Positions 49,972-62,334 of a stretch of 64,000 nt of DNA are shown here, in pieces. Below the pieces are notes generated by a model. That model was given only the letters and a program-made list of their open reading frames with translations. It searched no databases and was not told the origin of the DNA. The DNA is from Urechis unicinctus (lineage: Eukaryota > Annelida > Polychaeta > Xenopneusta > Urechidae). Within the stretch, counting starts at the first letter, position 1; each line of letters opens with the position of its first letter. The position numbers and the translations under genes are program-made. The stretch is taken from assembly GCA_034190875.2 (NCBI GenBank), contig CM067354.1, positions 46,334,245 to 46,398,244 of the forward strand. Direction: 5' to 3'.

Positions 49972-50165
49972 TTAATGGCTCGATCCTCAATGGCCAGTGA
50001 GCAAATCGTCAAAGTGTCAGTAGACATTGTGACACAAAACCCTGCGCCCGTTTATGTCACCTTCACTAGAAACTCGTCGGCTCACGACCTGATCCACAAA
50101 GTTTGCCGAGATTGTTACTGTCTTGAAGCTACAAAATACTCATGGGGGTGCTATAAAAGGCGAAG
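49972..50165 (+). other. possible exon, ubiquitin-like fold speculated
   Basis: From a CAG at 49969-49971 to a GTAGTT donor after 50165 the frame reads EQIVKVSVDIVTQNPAPVYV, then TFTRNSSAHDLIHKVC, then RDCYCLEATKYSWGC. It begins with ATG at 49975 and would meet an in-frame TAG at once if not spliced. The beta-strand, turn, beta-strand, helix pattern with HDLIHKVC resembles the start of RA, RBD or FERM F1 domains, but this is a guess from pattern only. The codons are GC-richer than the flanks. The acceptor lacks a good pyrimidine tract. Confidence 0.25.
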
Positions 50166-53100
50166 GTAGTTTTGGAATGTAGGTGACAAGGATGATTTCC
50201 CTATGTTGTCGACTACGTGACTCAGGAATGAGTCAGCTGTGGTGTATGGCATGGATACATCACGGGTTCTTAGGGGGAGATATAGAGGCTGTGTATTTCT
50301 GTATAAGCGTGATTCAATCCGTCTAGTGAGATGTAATAGTGTCAGGTGTGTTGCTAGTGTGGTTTCCGTACATGTGATTGTCGATCTTCTACATTTTCAA
50401 TGAACGTAATCTGTGGCCAGAAAGGTATAATCCCTTGTGATTCAAATGAGTTAAGTGTCATTGGTTTCACCTCTAAAAGCGACCTGTCTAATGTAAGATC
50501 GGTTTTGGATAATTTCATCATATTTGAAAAAATGTTGCCGTTGGTCTCGAGGTGTGCATACGCACATGATGGGGATAACTGAGCTGGACATAGCCCTGCT
50601 TTTCTGAGTTTCAAACGATTCAAATTTTCATAAACCAAAGACATATAAACCATTGCCGTACAATTAACTGGGCATCAGCAGTTATCAAAGCTACTTGAAA
50701 GGCGTTTTGCCAAAAGTTAAACTAACAACATCTGTACCATATCTAGTTTTAGAACGTATAATGAAATGAGTGGCAAAAACCACAATGATGTAATCAATGC
50801 ATGTGTACAAGCTGAAATCCACAGCTCTTTGGCAAACGGTGGCCGAAATATATAAGCAGATTGGGGATAGCTTGTTGCACTAACTAAAGAAAGATCACGT
50901 TTATGGGTGGCAATGGTATACCATTTTGGCCGCATTCATCGTCAAGCACCAGACAGAGTCAGCTCCCAAAGGTAGCTCTATATCTTCCTTGTTTTTATTT
51001 GAAAGTGTGTAAAATAAGATTGCTGTGTTAATTGCAGTGTAATAAGATAACCCTTTGTTGTCTGGCGGTTTTATCCTATTGTAGGCCAATTTAGCTCGTT
51101 TGTTATAATATGTGAGACAAGGTATTGTATCGAAACAAACGACCGACTAAATCATGAAACTGTTAATCAATACCGATGCTATAAATTTTGCGTCAGGACG
51201 TGTATATTTCGCTAAAGCAATGCATGTTGGTGGACCTGACGTGAAACACAAACCGGTATTTCCTAAATTACTAGTAGTTAAACACGATTATGGAAAACAC
51301 CGTTAGGGTACCTGCAAAATATGGCAGCTCCGCTCATTATCAACGATCCACATCCAATATCGATGTCCAACCTTGAATATCCGTCGCAACATCTCCAATC
51401 CCGGATGACAGGGTTCGACTACAGAATTTAAAATTCTATGGGTCAAGAGAGGGTCTTTTAATTAAAGTTAACTGATTTACTACATATACATATAAGCAGA
51501 TATCTTGAGAACATTCCATCTCGATTACGACGATATATTATGAGGGAACTTATGGCAACCGACGCTCACTGAAATTAGTATGCATGTTGGGATATGTAGA
51601 AGAGGTACATGGACGCAGATAATCAATAATATAAAGCACTTCGTGATGGAGATTCGGTTTTTATATAATGCATTATTTGGGCAGTTACTATTACAACTAA
51701 TTGGTGCGCGTTATGAACGCAATTTTAAGCGAATGGTAGTGTGACACGAGACGGAGAAATAATACTGTCTATGCGAGTTAAGGTAAGGAAAACCTATTAT
51801 GTCATTTTCTGGTTGTGGTTGTTTTTAGATAAGCGATACAGAAAGGATAATCGGAAGCCGCGACAAACGAATACTCACTGTGCTTTAATATATCTTGCTC
51901 AAGTACATAATACATTGTGCGCTGTCACTGCCTCTTCATATATGTGCCTTGATATATTGCATTTTATGTGACGTCGATTCAAAACCTGCTAACACTAATA
52001 TGCCATACATGTCATGCAACGTACATGCTTATAAAATGAAGAGCCGCATCATTGTTCATCCACCAACAATAGTGCCACATAGTATATATGGACTGCAACC
52101 ACTATTATAATTCGATTTCACTTATGTTGGTGCCGTGTTGTAACCGCTGATGCATCGATGCATCCGATCATATCAGGTGGTTTCCATACAAGTATTTGCA
52201 TAATGCTGATGAGGGGTAACTTAGTCTTTTGCACTTAATCGTTTCATCGTGTAAAATAGATGAAATTGATATGATACAATCTAGTCGACAACTGGGCAAT
52301 AGTACATCAAAGAAATAGCATTTGACTGAATTTCAAGGTGTCGTAAGTTGCCTGGAATGGTAAGCGAAACGAGTTTTGCCGCATTTAGATTAGGAAATCG
52401 CACAACCAAACCCTAAAATAGTCGGAAAGATCATCTATTTAATGCTGTATTCGAAAAAGAGTTTAACATTTTAGCATCTCACAATCACGCACGATATCAT
52501 TCTTGTGTCTTATTGCATTGTGTTACTAGTGTCGGTGAGTTTTTTAGACATGAAATGCTGTTTTCTGTCCTTAAGTCATTTATTACTTTTTGAGACCCTA
52601 TATCATGAGTAATAAAAGAGCAACTTTAGCGCCATGCATTCGGCCATTACTTATGCTGTATTGTTTCGATCCACTTTTCCTCCGTGAGAATAAACCATTC
52701 AAGGAAGAAGTAAAATGAAGAGCCACCCAGAAGAGCCTATTCCAAAATTCTCATTCTTTCAGATTATGGAAGGGCTATAACAGGAACTGCTGTGTGGTAT
52801 TCCGTATAAGCTCTATCCCCTTAGGTACGTAGTGAAATATGTTTTATTTCCCTGGCCATCAATCAGCTTTAGCTGTGCCCACATTTATTGTTGTCTCTGA
52901 TTGTTGCAAGTAAAATCATCTGTTGTCAAATATTTTTAGTTATCGGTTAGTCTCATTTTAATTGACATGCAGTTGTACTAAGTATATACCCATACATACC
53001 GCTGAAACCTCGAGGGTATCCAAATTATAAGATTATAAGGACAAAGGTGGATCCTAAGCACCAATAAACAGGGCTCCTATTAACAGCAAAACATGAAGCT

Positions 53101-53539
53101 TGATTTTACACTACAATATGACAAATACTGTTAGTACATAACTTCCGGTTACCCACCATATAACACTCACGGCCTCACACGCAAGATGGTTACGTTATTT
53201 CCTACCATGTGATATCTAGCGTTCAAAAAAGTAATGAAGATTAAACGACGCACTGACCATAACGTTCGATTGCTTATGGTACATTTGTCATGCAATGTGT
53301 GACACATGGCTTCTGCCACGAAAAGGTCCCCCAATTAACCTGATAATTGATGAACCCTGGGTGTATCGCTGCATATTGAACAGACATACCTGCTGCTGTC
53401 GGTTGCACATTTTGTCACACATACAAAACAATATTGATTGCTCCCATCATACATGTGCAATATCACCTTTTATCAACATTCTTGTCGGCAGCCTCACCGT
53501 CCCATGCCTTACTCCACAGATGTAACCTGGTTGGCTTAT
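50166..53539. other. mostly featureless; traces of Harbinger-derived sequence near 51.8-52.2 kb
   Basis: No gene is supported. The words TTTTTAGATAAGCGATACAGAAA (read from about 51822 in two parts: TTTTTAGATAAG and CGATACAGAAA) and, further on, AGTATTTGCATAATG (about 52191) resemble the Harbinger-derived segment at 35040-35180. A third eroded member may therefore lie here, too diverged for me to delimit. Confidence 0.35.
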
Positions 53540-55800
53540 ATGTTATAACATCCCGACGGACAGATCCATGGCTTGATACGTGATATTGTATACGGTTTAT
53601 ATAATAATAGATATGGATTTATATATAAATATAATATATACTTTGATATGTTCATTTCAATGAACAATAATGTGTAGCAGCAATCCACCCGATGGTCCTA
53701 TTTATAACATTGACGGACAAGGAATGGCTTGAAAACCAATACTTGAAACGACCATGGTTTTATCTTCGGAGCGGCAATTAATTTCATAACAATAAGAAGA
53801 AAAAGGGTTCACCACTTAGTCGTTCTTAGAGCGCATAATTATATTCCACAATATTCCTTATTACGTGAATTATGTGATAATTCCAGTATTATACTTTCTA
53901 AGGTAATTCATTTTCTATACATTTGTTTCATCCTACCTGGCTTCAGAGACATCATGGTCTCCTACAGTGTTGATACATGTGAGCTGCATGTTTGTATTAT
54001 CAGTGTTTGTATCATTAGTGTTTGATAATAACTGATGAAATTCCGCTTCATTTGATGATGCCATGACTGGTGCTTGAACACACACGAACATGTAAAATTC
54101 AGATAATTAGTGCCCAACTACGGATTAACAGAGCTCTAATGTAGTCAGTACAATGGATGATATACCTGGAGAACTATTTTACCCGCATTACATTTCTTAT
54201 GCAACTTTTATTTGTTTTATCTGTATGGAAATGCAGATGTGTCGTATTTAGCCAATCACAACAACTATTTAGAACTAATATTTGTATTGGTGCGACCAAA
54301 CAAGAGGTATATGTTTCTGAGATCAATTTAGAAGTGATAAACATGTAAGTTTGTTAGTACCGAATGGTATCGCGCAAGGAAACGGCGCAAATGCAGAGCT
54401 TACCTAACGCAATAACCGTTGGTTTTTTGATTTCCCAGTTTGTCATGTTCTTGTTGCAGTACTCGCAAACAAACGGCAAACAGACGTTGTTTATGCAACA
54501 TTTTTTTGTGTATGACTAGAGGATAAAGAGTGCACAATACCTTATTGAGCATCACTGCTCTTAAGTGCATGACGTAGTAGAACCAGATTACAGACAATGG
54601 TGCGCTTATTGATCAAATTAAGCAGATGCCCAAGCAGTAACATCAGCTCAAATTGAATTGACCTTAACTTGGCCGGAATAAATTGTCCTGAATGAGTTCC
54701 TTTCTGAAGCAAGTTAATTTACATTGTACTACACTAGGTGGTGACCGAAGCCCATTATATGTCCTCGATGGTCATTACGGCTTGTACATTGTGATTGATG
54801 GTTGACTACACGTGTATGGTTTAATACAACCAGAGGGACGGTATATGCAGCCATAAACACTTATTAGATAGAATAATACAACTAACAGATACGAGATACA
54901 TACTGCAGATTAAATGGGGACATTGCGTCACGTGCTAAGATCTCATCGCCGGCAAATTGACAGCACTGAATAAGGTTTTTATTTTAACCGTCATAAGGGT
55001 TTTAACCTAATGAACCATTGTCAGAAACATTCATACGTCTTCGGGTTTGCAAAGTGATCGGTCCATTGTGGGTCCCCTAACATTATAATCAGCACGGGCA
55101 TCATTTGCTGTTACCTTAAAAATGGTTACATTGCGTCATTGTCATCGCCGGCAAACATTTGTAACCCGTCATATAATCAGGCACGGGCATCGGGTTTTGC
55201 AAAGGTGATCAGGTCATTGTGTCCTAACAGTATATATAAGTCGCCAAGTGATGCATCACCTAAAATACTAGGAAACAGATTCGTTACAATCAGAACTACC
55301 AAGAGTGGGTAATATAATTTACGGAATTATGTTGTCTGCCACTTGGTTTCATTAAATTTTGGAGCATTGGGATAACCTATTCTGAAAATTGGCAGCACAG
55401 AGGGTCTACATCAAAATCGATATTTGGTCCTTAAGTATTTTCCGTAATGCCAGAGCATCTGAGCGTGAGGTGTGTAGCAGCATGCTATGAATGTTGCTTT
55501 AGTCCTTGTTATATTGCTACCCGTGTTTATTGTTTGAGTATGCATCGCCCTTTTTATCACATCCGGACGTCGTCGGAGGTAGGAAACACCCATAACGTAA
55601 AACTGTGCGTTACGTATCACTTGGGCGAAATTTTATAAATGGCATGAGCCGAACGAGTAAACATCGTCACAAATCTAATAGAAGGAGTCTTAAACCTGTC
55701 ATGGGATCCATTCTCAAGACAAATGCATCAGATGTTGTGTATCCTTTATCCACTATTACGTCTCCTACAGAATGATATCATCGTGCATTATTGTTCATTC
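53540..55800 (-). repeat. third, partial copy of the palindrome arm sequence
   Basis: Same orientation as the right arm (31160-32880). Shared words are TACAGTGTTGATACATGTGA, GAGCTGCATGTTT, GTGTTTGTATCATTAGTG, GATGATGCCA, TTAGTGCCCAA, GTCAGT(A/G)CAAT, GTGTATGACTAGAGGATAA, CCTCGATGGTCATTAC and GTAATGCCAGAGCATCTG. It also keeps the 290-bp segment (54170-54480) found in the left arm at 28670-28960 and missing from the right arm. It stops at about 55790, short of the outer 1.9 kb of the arms, and has no mirrored partner here. It shows that the arm sequence exists outside the palindrome. Confidence 0.85.
54918..55235. repeat. tandem duplication inside the third arm copy
   Basis: Two imperfect units share ACATTGCGTCA, CATCGCCGGCAAA, AACCGTCAT/AACCCGTCAT, GGGTTTGCAAAG/GGGTTTTGCAAAGG, GTGATC and CATTGTG. 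An embedded repeat of ATAATCAG(G)CACGGGCATC occurs at 55085 and 55182. Neither palindrome arm shows this duplication. Confidence 0.75.
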
Positions 55801-55904
55801 GAAAATCAGCGAACACAATTAAATACTTGATCCATATTCGTGTTCCCACGATAACATCCCACCGTTTATTGGGAGCTCGAGTAATGACCTGATTTGATTG
55901 CAGC

Positions 55905-56330
55905 GATGCATCAAATCAACGAAAATGTCTTTCGTATAAATATTTGCATAATGATTCTTTGGGACAATTCGAAAATTACCTCTAGACTTTACAGAGCATC
56001 CAATCCTATTGCCAAAGATAATTGTTATGATCTCACGAACTTATATACGATACCAAGGCTATAACATACCAGGGTTAATTGCATTTACCTTGCCAGTGGT
56101 GTCATAAATTGTCAGCAATGGTGCCATTTGAGGTACTGTGTCTGTATGAACGCGAAACGAATATTGCCATATTTGGACACAACAACCACATATAAAGTCG
56201 GTTTGACCATGCTTTTTTATTTATGCTAGCTTGCGATAATAATATGTGATATCGCTTTTATTCACTCTTTTTCTATTTATGATGTAAGAAAAATGTTTTC
56301 AGAAGAAATTCATGTGTTTCTATGATTTAT
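55905..56330 (-). mobile_element. second Harbinger-derived non-autonomous segment
   Basis: 55926-56220 matches the interior 35155-35430 of the first derivative. Shared words are GTATAA, TTGCATAATGATTC, GACAATTCG, ATTACCTCTA, ACTTT, CATCCAATCC, GTCATAAATTGTCAGCAATGG, GGTACTGTGTC, GCGAAACGAATATT and TATAAAGTCGGTTTGAC. 56226-56330 matches the Harbinger 5' flank of 11650-11855 in reverse, including GCGATAAT, ATATGTGAT and AAATTCATGT. It lacks the 3'-flank part. Confidence 0.75.
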
Positions 56331-56404
56331 GTAGCAATGATAAGTACTCTTCAACAATTACACAACATTTGATATAATTTTTTGTAAGACTGGTATATCT
56401 GCAA

Positions 56405-56720
56405 AAATGGCACCGCGTTATACTTTTCTAATCGATGATATATTTAAACCTCCTACATTTTTAGTGTATATCATTCTCTTGTGTGACAAATGTAGGGGGC
56501 TGCTTGGTCGCATTAACTTGTGCAAACAGAATGGTGCCAGCTATCCTCCGAACCCATATTTGCAATATGGACATTTAACAAAGCAGCAGAGCCACGCAGC
56601 AAAGGGGGTTTTACAAGTGGGACAAAAAGGGATGATGGATTGTCCCCAGGTGCACTTGCAACCGCTCATATGTAATCGCAGCTATTCTGTGCAGGATCCG
56701 ATGACGTCATCAGCAATTGT
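56405..56720 (+). repeat. diverged repeat, partner of 36890-37345
   Basis: Carries the same ordered words as its partner (GTGACAAATGTAGG, GCAAACAGAATGGTGC, AACCCATATTTGCA, CAGGTGCACTTGCA, ACCGCTCATATG). A 129-codon frame (56407-56796) spans it, but the partner copy has stops and indels in the same place. The frame therefore shows no sign of being selected as a gene. Confidence 0.7.
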
Positions 56721-57609
56721 GGCAGGACAATTGTTTAGCATTGCCAATTCGGCGTGCAATTGTTTAATTCAAAGAGTATTCACGAGAGAAAATTGAGATA
56801 TTTTCTGCCCAGCTGGTAATGAGACTAGTGTTGTACCATAGGAGCTGACGGTATTGCGTCTTCGAACCGCTCAATGTATCGAGCTTATTCTGTAGGATCC
56901 GATGACGGTAACATTCGAACTGAGTAAATTAGTGGCCAATTAGGTCTCAAAAGACTAAACGGGCTTCCCATCGTGTTTGAAAACGAACATTCAACTGAGT
57001 AACTTACCAAATTATTGGTGGCTAAACCAACCTTTTGGGAATCATCAAAATTGGCTACCCACCGATTGGGGATTACAGTTGATTATTTTATTATTAATTT
57101 ATATGTAGTGCAAGCGATTCGACATTCAGGCGTAGACATGTCCATACATTCAGTAAAATTGTAATTGTTGAACATATTGGTGCTTCTGCTTACGGCTCAC
57201 AACACAAACCATACAATGTAGGCTAGGGATGACTGTCTAATAGGACAAGCGGTATATGATTACACGACCCGGTCTCTGGACAGAGTATGACACTGCACGA
57301 GTAGGAATACGTGGTTTTAGCGCAAACTACGCAATGGCACTAATACCATCGTGGGGATGACATCAGAATCATAAGGCAACGCATAAGTATTTTGCTGAAG
57401 AAAAAAGTTAATGCCTTGCGGCTTACAGACTGTTACGGATAAACAAATTCTTGACGCGCATTTCTAGGAAAATGTACTCTATCTGAGTGTCTTACAAAAC
57501 TTACAATGTATGGAGCTTCATTAGTTGACAATTTAGCAGCTAGATTTATGCAGCAAGGGAAATATATAATCGTGACATGCCATATTACGTGTGGCAAACA
57601 GTGCAACGA
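56721..57609. other. no recognisable feature
   Basis: AT-rich sequence with a short repeated phrase (TTCTGTAGGATCCGATGACG at 56889 and TTCTGTGCAGGATCCGATGA at 56685) that hints at a local duplication. Otherwise nothing. Confidence 0.45.
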
Positions 57610-57785
57610 AACTACCGTGTACATCAGTACGTTGACTAAATCGTGATATACTTGAATATGTGTGACAAGCAGCACGAAGACATTATCGTGTACACTGTTC
57701 TCTTACATAAATCGTTTCATGCTTGAATATCTGTGTCAAGCACTATAATTGCACTTATCTATACTGTTGCTCTGTTGCATAATTC
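57610..57785. repeat. tandem repeat of about 73 bp, 2.5 units
   Basis: Units begin near 57610, 57683 and 57752. Shared words are CGTGTACA, AAATCGT, ATACTTGAATATGTGTGACAA and its variant ATGCTTGAATATCTGTG(T)CAA. The third unit is partial. Confidence 0.75.
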
Positions 57786-59174
57786 CACCATAAGCCTCGT
57801 ATTTGAAAAAGCCCCACCTGTACAATACAAACACATGGAATAAGAAATTTACCTGTCATAAATTAATCCATGTTGGGCGACATCATCGCTTATCGCTCTT
57901 ATTATAGTACAAATTCGTCAACTCTTTTGTACACCGCCTGTTTCAAGCAGAATATGTGGCAGCATATGCGTTCCTGCAGAGTGTGATAGCATTTATAGCC
58001 CTTCGTATAACACGGGTTGATATACATTTGCACTTAATCTAGTGGGTTCATCACGACACCTATTGTAGACTAAAACTAAACTTGCATGCTGACATGTGTA
58101 CGGCCTGTGATCATATAACCGCATTCTGGTGCTGTTAATTACCTATTGTTTAACATCCTTAAGTTAAAATCAAACGTATTCCCTTGAGACCGCCCAGTGA
58201 AAATGGCGCGCGCCAGTAAAGTGGCACCCTTGCATATGCGAGCGTGAATGACCCATATGATTAAGTTGAACCCCGGACGTTGACCAATGTGAATGGCAAT
58301 ATAGTAGAAACATAGCGTTGGAGGGTCTGAATGGCACGTGTAAGTGATGATGGCGAATGTCATCCATAATAATGCCTTTTTTTCAGACCTTAAAGTTCTG
58401 TTCCGCTGTCTCTCAAGTTCGCTGGAACCAATTTACAATGCCACTAAATCTATATCATTATTTGTCATTCGTGTGTGATTCGCTTTCGATGCTTTACCGG
58501 CTATATATCACGATTCGTTGTGGTTGATTGTTGTTCATACAGTCTTGTACCAGAGCATTTTAATACCATTAGCGTGTAATGCACGACCATAGCATTGATC
58601 GGCACCTGGTTTAAAGCACATCAACACAAGGAACCACATATATCAGAACAAGTTGAAACGGACACTATTAAGGAACCAAACAAGTATGTTAAGGTATATC
58701 GATTCAATATTTTATACTGTTTGGCTACACCATATCAGGATTGATCCGATTTAACTCAACAACGGGGCTCAGCAGTTAAAATATGAAATATGTTAAGCAT
58801 TTGCTACAAAGAATATGGAGTGTTTATTACATTTTATCGATACTTAAGTCGCTAAGGCGGAGATTGTACTAAAAATTTCAATGGTATTTCTAGGCAACAA
58901 TATCCTTTCTTACTTGCTTTGTGTTCTATCAATGGTTTCTATCCATAAATAGCTTCAAATATTTGCAACGTATGGAACTCACTGCAAAAGGTGCCTATGT
59001 TGTGAGACAATTTTGCAAGCTAATCAAAATCTTTCATTAAGTATCAACATGTCATGTAAATGGTCATACTATTCAGACAAACAATCTTGGTAAAAACCTG
59101 CTGCTCGGCTCTCCTCAGGTCGGGTTCCACATCGTATTCACATAATTACAATATCTTTGAAAGGCATTTAAAAT
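57786..59174. other. no recognisable feature
   Basis: AT-rich sequence. Minus-strand frames at 58139-58367 overlap each other and have no recognisable motif. I found no repeat partner with confidence. Confidence 0.45.
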
Positions 59175-60265
59175 GGTACCTTATATAATTAACGTTCATT
59201 TCGATCTACGCACATTTAAACTGTGGAGTCGAATGGCGGTGCTGCTGTCCTGAGTATTCCCAACTTAGCATTTATTATTTAGAGGCAGATAAGAGGGTTA
59301 GTCGGTTGACGGATCTCATAAGCGCTGCTTGAGGCTTTAAAGTCATCAACGATATTGCGGCTATTAAGATACCACTGTGCGCTAATTTGATACATAGTTT
59401 TACCGGAATAAAATTGAATCAGCTCTAATGGAATGTTATATGAAGCAAACGATTGGTTGATGTTGAATAATATGGTCTTCATTGAATCCATGAATCTCGC
59501 ACAGTACTGTGATTGCAATGGTATGCTTGATATGTGTACTTTAGTACAAAACTGACTTACTTCAATGCCCAATTAGAATACATTAGAGTAGAACCAGTCA
59601 TCGAAGGCGTGATATACCTTTGGTTCAACGTCTGCTGCTCTTAGATATAAGCTAGCCTCAGTTCATTAAGGGCATTACGCATATTGGTACAATAACAGAG
59701 TCATGCTAATAGACAAATAACACTATTACATGTTACTTTGAGTAAAATGTTTTTTGCGCTATTGTATGCATCATAAAATATCCCAGGTTTCATCAAAGGA
59801 GAAATAACATACGATAACTGCAAACGGATGAATGTAAATCACTAATTGAAGTCTGTCGTTCAACACATTTGTATTATTAGTGGTAGAAGAAATGAAAGGG
59901 AGACATAAGAGGTTTTGTAAAGGGCCTCTCTGTGCCCATGTCTGCAGACGTTGCTCACTTTTTGTTTTTTTACAGCTAGAGGTTTAAAGTTGCTCATTTA
60001 AAGGTTTATAGGTACTTATTGTGTGTATTGATATCCTTGAAAAATACATGTGTTCATCCCATCAATGCCCAATTCGTCAGAATATGCAATCGCATGTGTC
60101 TCGTTGAGACATTTGGAGCGAGCACGTTGTTTTTTTTTTTTTTTTGCTCATTCGATGTGGTTACCAGATTTGACAAGGATGAATGTAACACACAGACGAC
60201 CAAAGAAAGTCGATATTCAGGCTATGCCGTGGCCGGATTAACATACTTTACCACGACTATGGTCT
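59175..60265 (+). repeat. diverged repeat family S, copy 1
   Basis: Two blocks match 62335-63990. The first, 59175-59260, shares ATATAAT(T/A)AACGTT, TTTCGATC against TTTTGATCGATG, GCACATTTA and GTGGAGTCG against GTGTAGTCG. The second, 60047-60262, shares AATGCC(C/G)AATTC, CGTTGAGA, GCGA(G/T)CACGTT, TCATTCGATG and GACCTTAGCTATGG against CACGACTATGG. The distance between blocks differs (0.8 kb here, 1.35 kb there). A 16-T run lies inside at 60130-60145. Frames across it are not credible genes. Confidence 0.65.
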
Positions 60266-62334
60266 TACAACTTGCCCGGATGGTTCCATTTGTGACGCTC
60301 TGTGTGTACTTAAACGAAATAGAACAGAAAAAAACAATCCCATCATTTTGCGTTAGCGGCGGCAATGTAAGATGCACAGCAGACATGTAAGTCCCGAGGA
60401 TCATTACATAACCTTTTCTAACCCAAACAATGTTATCATTCACAACCAAAATACCACACAGTCAGCAATGATATTTTTGCTCAAACTACTGCTAACTTGG
60501 CTAGTTATTCCATGAGCTTGTTAGTATCTAGCGCACTTCTTCTGCGTCAAATTTTTTTATTTCAGAAACAGCAAGTGTTGTGTTTTCCCGCTTCATTGTT
60601 GCAGGCTAGTCTACAACTGCTCATTGTGAGGTACATTCTGCTATATCTGTTGGGTTGCATCTATTGGTAAGACTGCTGTCGATGCAAGCTGATATACAAA
60701 TTTCTTCAGGAAAAAGTCGAAGATATATTGCTCACCAGAATATGAATGGCCCGTGCAAATAATGCAGCGGCCCAACGCATCCATTGGATACCAGCACTTA
60801 TTGCGAGATAGCGAAATATTATTTCAAGAAGCTTATAATCTCGCTAAGTTGCGCATATGCAGTTTTGTATCCTTTCCGATCGATGGGCAGCATATAAGAT
60901 CTGTCAACGGCAATTGGATACAAAAGTGTTCTAAATCCTGCAAACCAAGTCTCTTGATTAAAAGACAATTTAATAGATCAAAACCTTTGCTTTTAGAAGT
61001 AATTGTTTTGGTTTTGTCTTACTTAAAATTTTATTACAATTGTGATCACGTATTCTCAGCAAGTGCTGGCATTTTCAATGTGTAGACTGACAGAAGGGCT
61101 ACATTACAGCAGTCATGTCGTTGGTAGTGTCAAACGACCTCATAAAGAGTTATGATATTGCTATCCACCAAAAGAGTTTCAAAATTCATCACGGTGATAC
61201 ACATGGGTGTCCAATCTAGCTGATTGGTCATTCAGGCTTAGAGAGGTCTTTGCGTTCAGCGACTTACTTATGGGTAAACAGATATACGTTATTTCAAACG
61301 GTCAGTTGGCTATCAGGCGTGCAGACAATAATGTTTTGCTTACAAAATACCAATGTGAATTACTGTAGGTTATATAGAACATATCTTCTACTGGGTAGAT
61401 TTTCAGTCATACCAGAGCAGAAATGGTGTGGATGCCACATGTTTGCAATCTATTGTTTTCAGATTAGTTATACAAGAAGGTTGATCTGAAGGCGACCCGC
61501 CAAACATGTTTCATATGGTTATTCACACCATAATGTGGTACGCCAAACTGAATATATATAACATAATGAAGTTAAATCAACGGACAAGATTCAATGCTTG
61601 ATCAAATTTCAACAACATACGATTATATCTCATCGCTTATTAGGTTATCCACTTCTGACGTAACTTGGTTGCAAGTACATATTATGCCAAGATGTAGCTG
61701 CTGATACACAAAAACACCTAATCTGATAGATAACCTATATTCATTCTAGAACAACCATTTCAATTCCCATGATGAGAATGATTGTTTGGGGAATTTCTTG
61801 TTGGATGGACGATATACAGCAGTCCTGTTTCGCCCGGTACCTTAAGATTGGAGCAGCATCGAATGAGAGTTATTATGAAGAAAAAAAATATTTTTTGTCA
61901 CATACATTTTTGTTTGGCATCATTTGCTGTGGTTTTGAATGCGTATGATGCTTGAGCTGAATTACTGCATTATCCCAATTTGACACATTATCAGTAGCAT
62001 TAAGACTTTCGAAATTTTACTTTGCGACAGTCTTTTGCATCTATGTATCATTATAGTGGTTGTAGTCCAAATGGATGATGGGATCCTGTCATGAGTCTGG
62101 CTTATAGTGTGCCATGATGTAGTTAACGATGCACCAATGCAACAGGCAAAAAGGCAAAAAGCCTCGTCGAGACCATTTGGTAGATAGTCATTTCCGTTTC
62201 GTAAATTTAATTTAAATTTGTAGAGGATGCTTATATGACCATATAACCGACTATTGTCGATATCTATGCTAACGTTAGTGTCATTGCCATAAAAACCATT
62301 TAAATACGTGGAATGTATTGTATTCATTCACCAC
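60266..62334. other. no recognisable gene
   Basis: Frames at 60753-61085 (plus) and 61962-62327 (minus) exceed 100 codons but show no motif and have the AT-rich composition of their surroundings. The stretch 60955-61110 vaguely resembles part of the palindrome arm at 32410-32510 (AGACAATTT, CCTTTGC(C/T)TTTAGA, AGGGGCTACA against AGGGCTACA). This may be a remote relative. Confidence 0.4.

Noticed and set aside
56407..56796. 129-codon frame as a gene
   Set aside because: It spans a diverged repeat whose partner at 36890-37345 has indels and stops in the same place, and the peptide has no recognisable motif.
60753..61085. 110-codon frame as a gene
   Set aside because: AT-rich codons like the background, no motif, and part of it resembles non-coding palindrome-arm sequence.
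61962..62327. 121-codon minus-strand frame as a gene
   Set aside because: Background composition, no domain, and no splice or promoter support.
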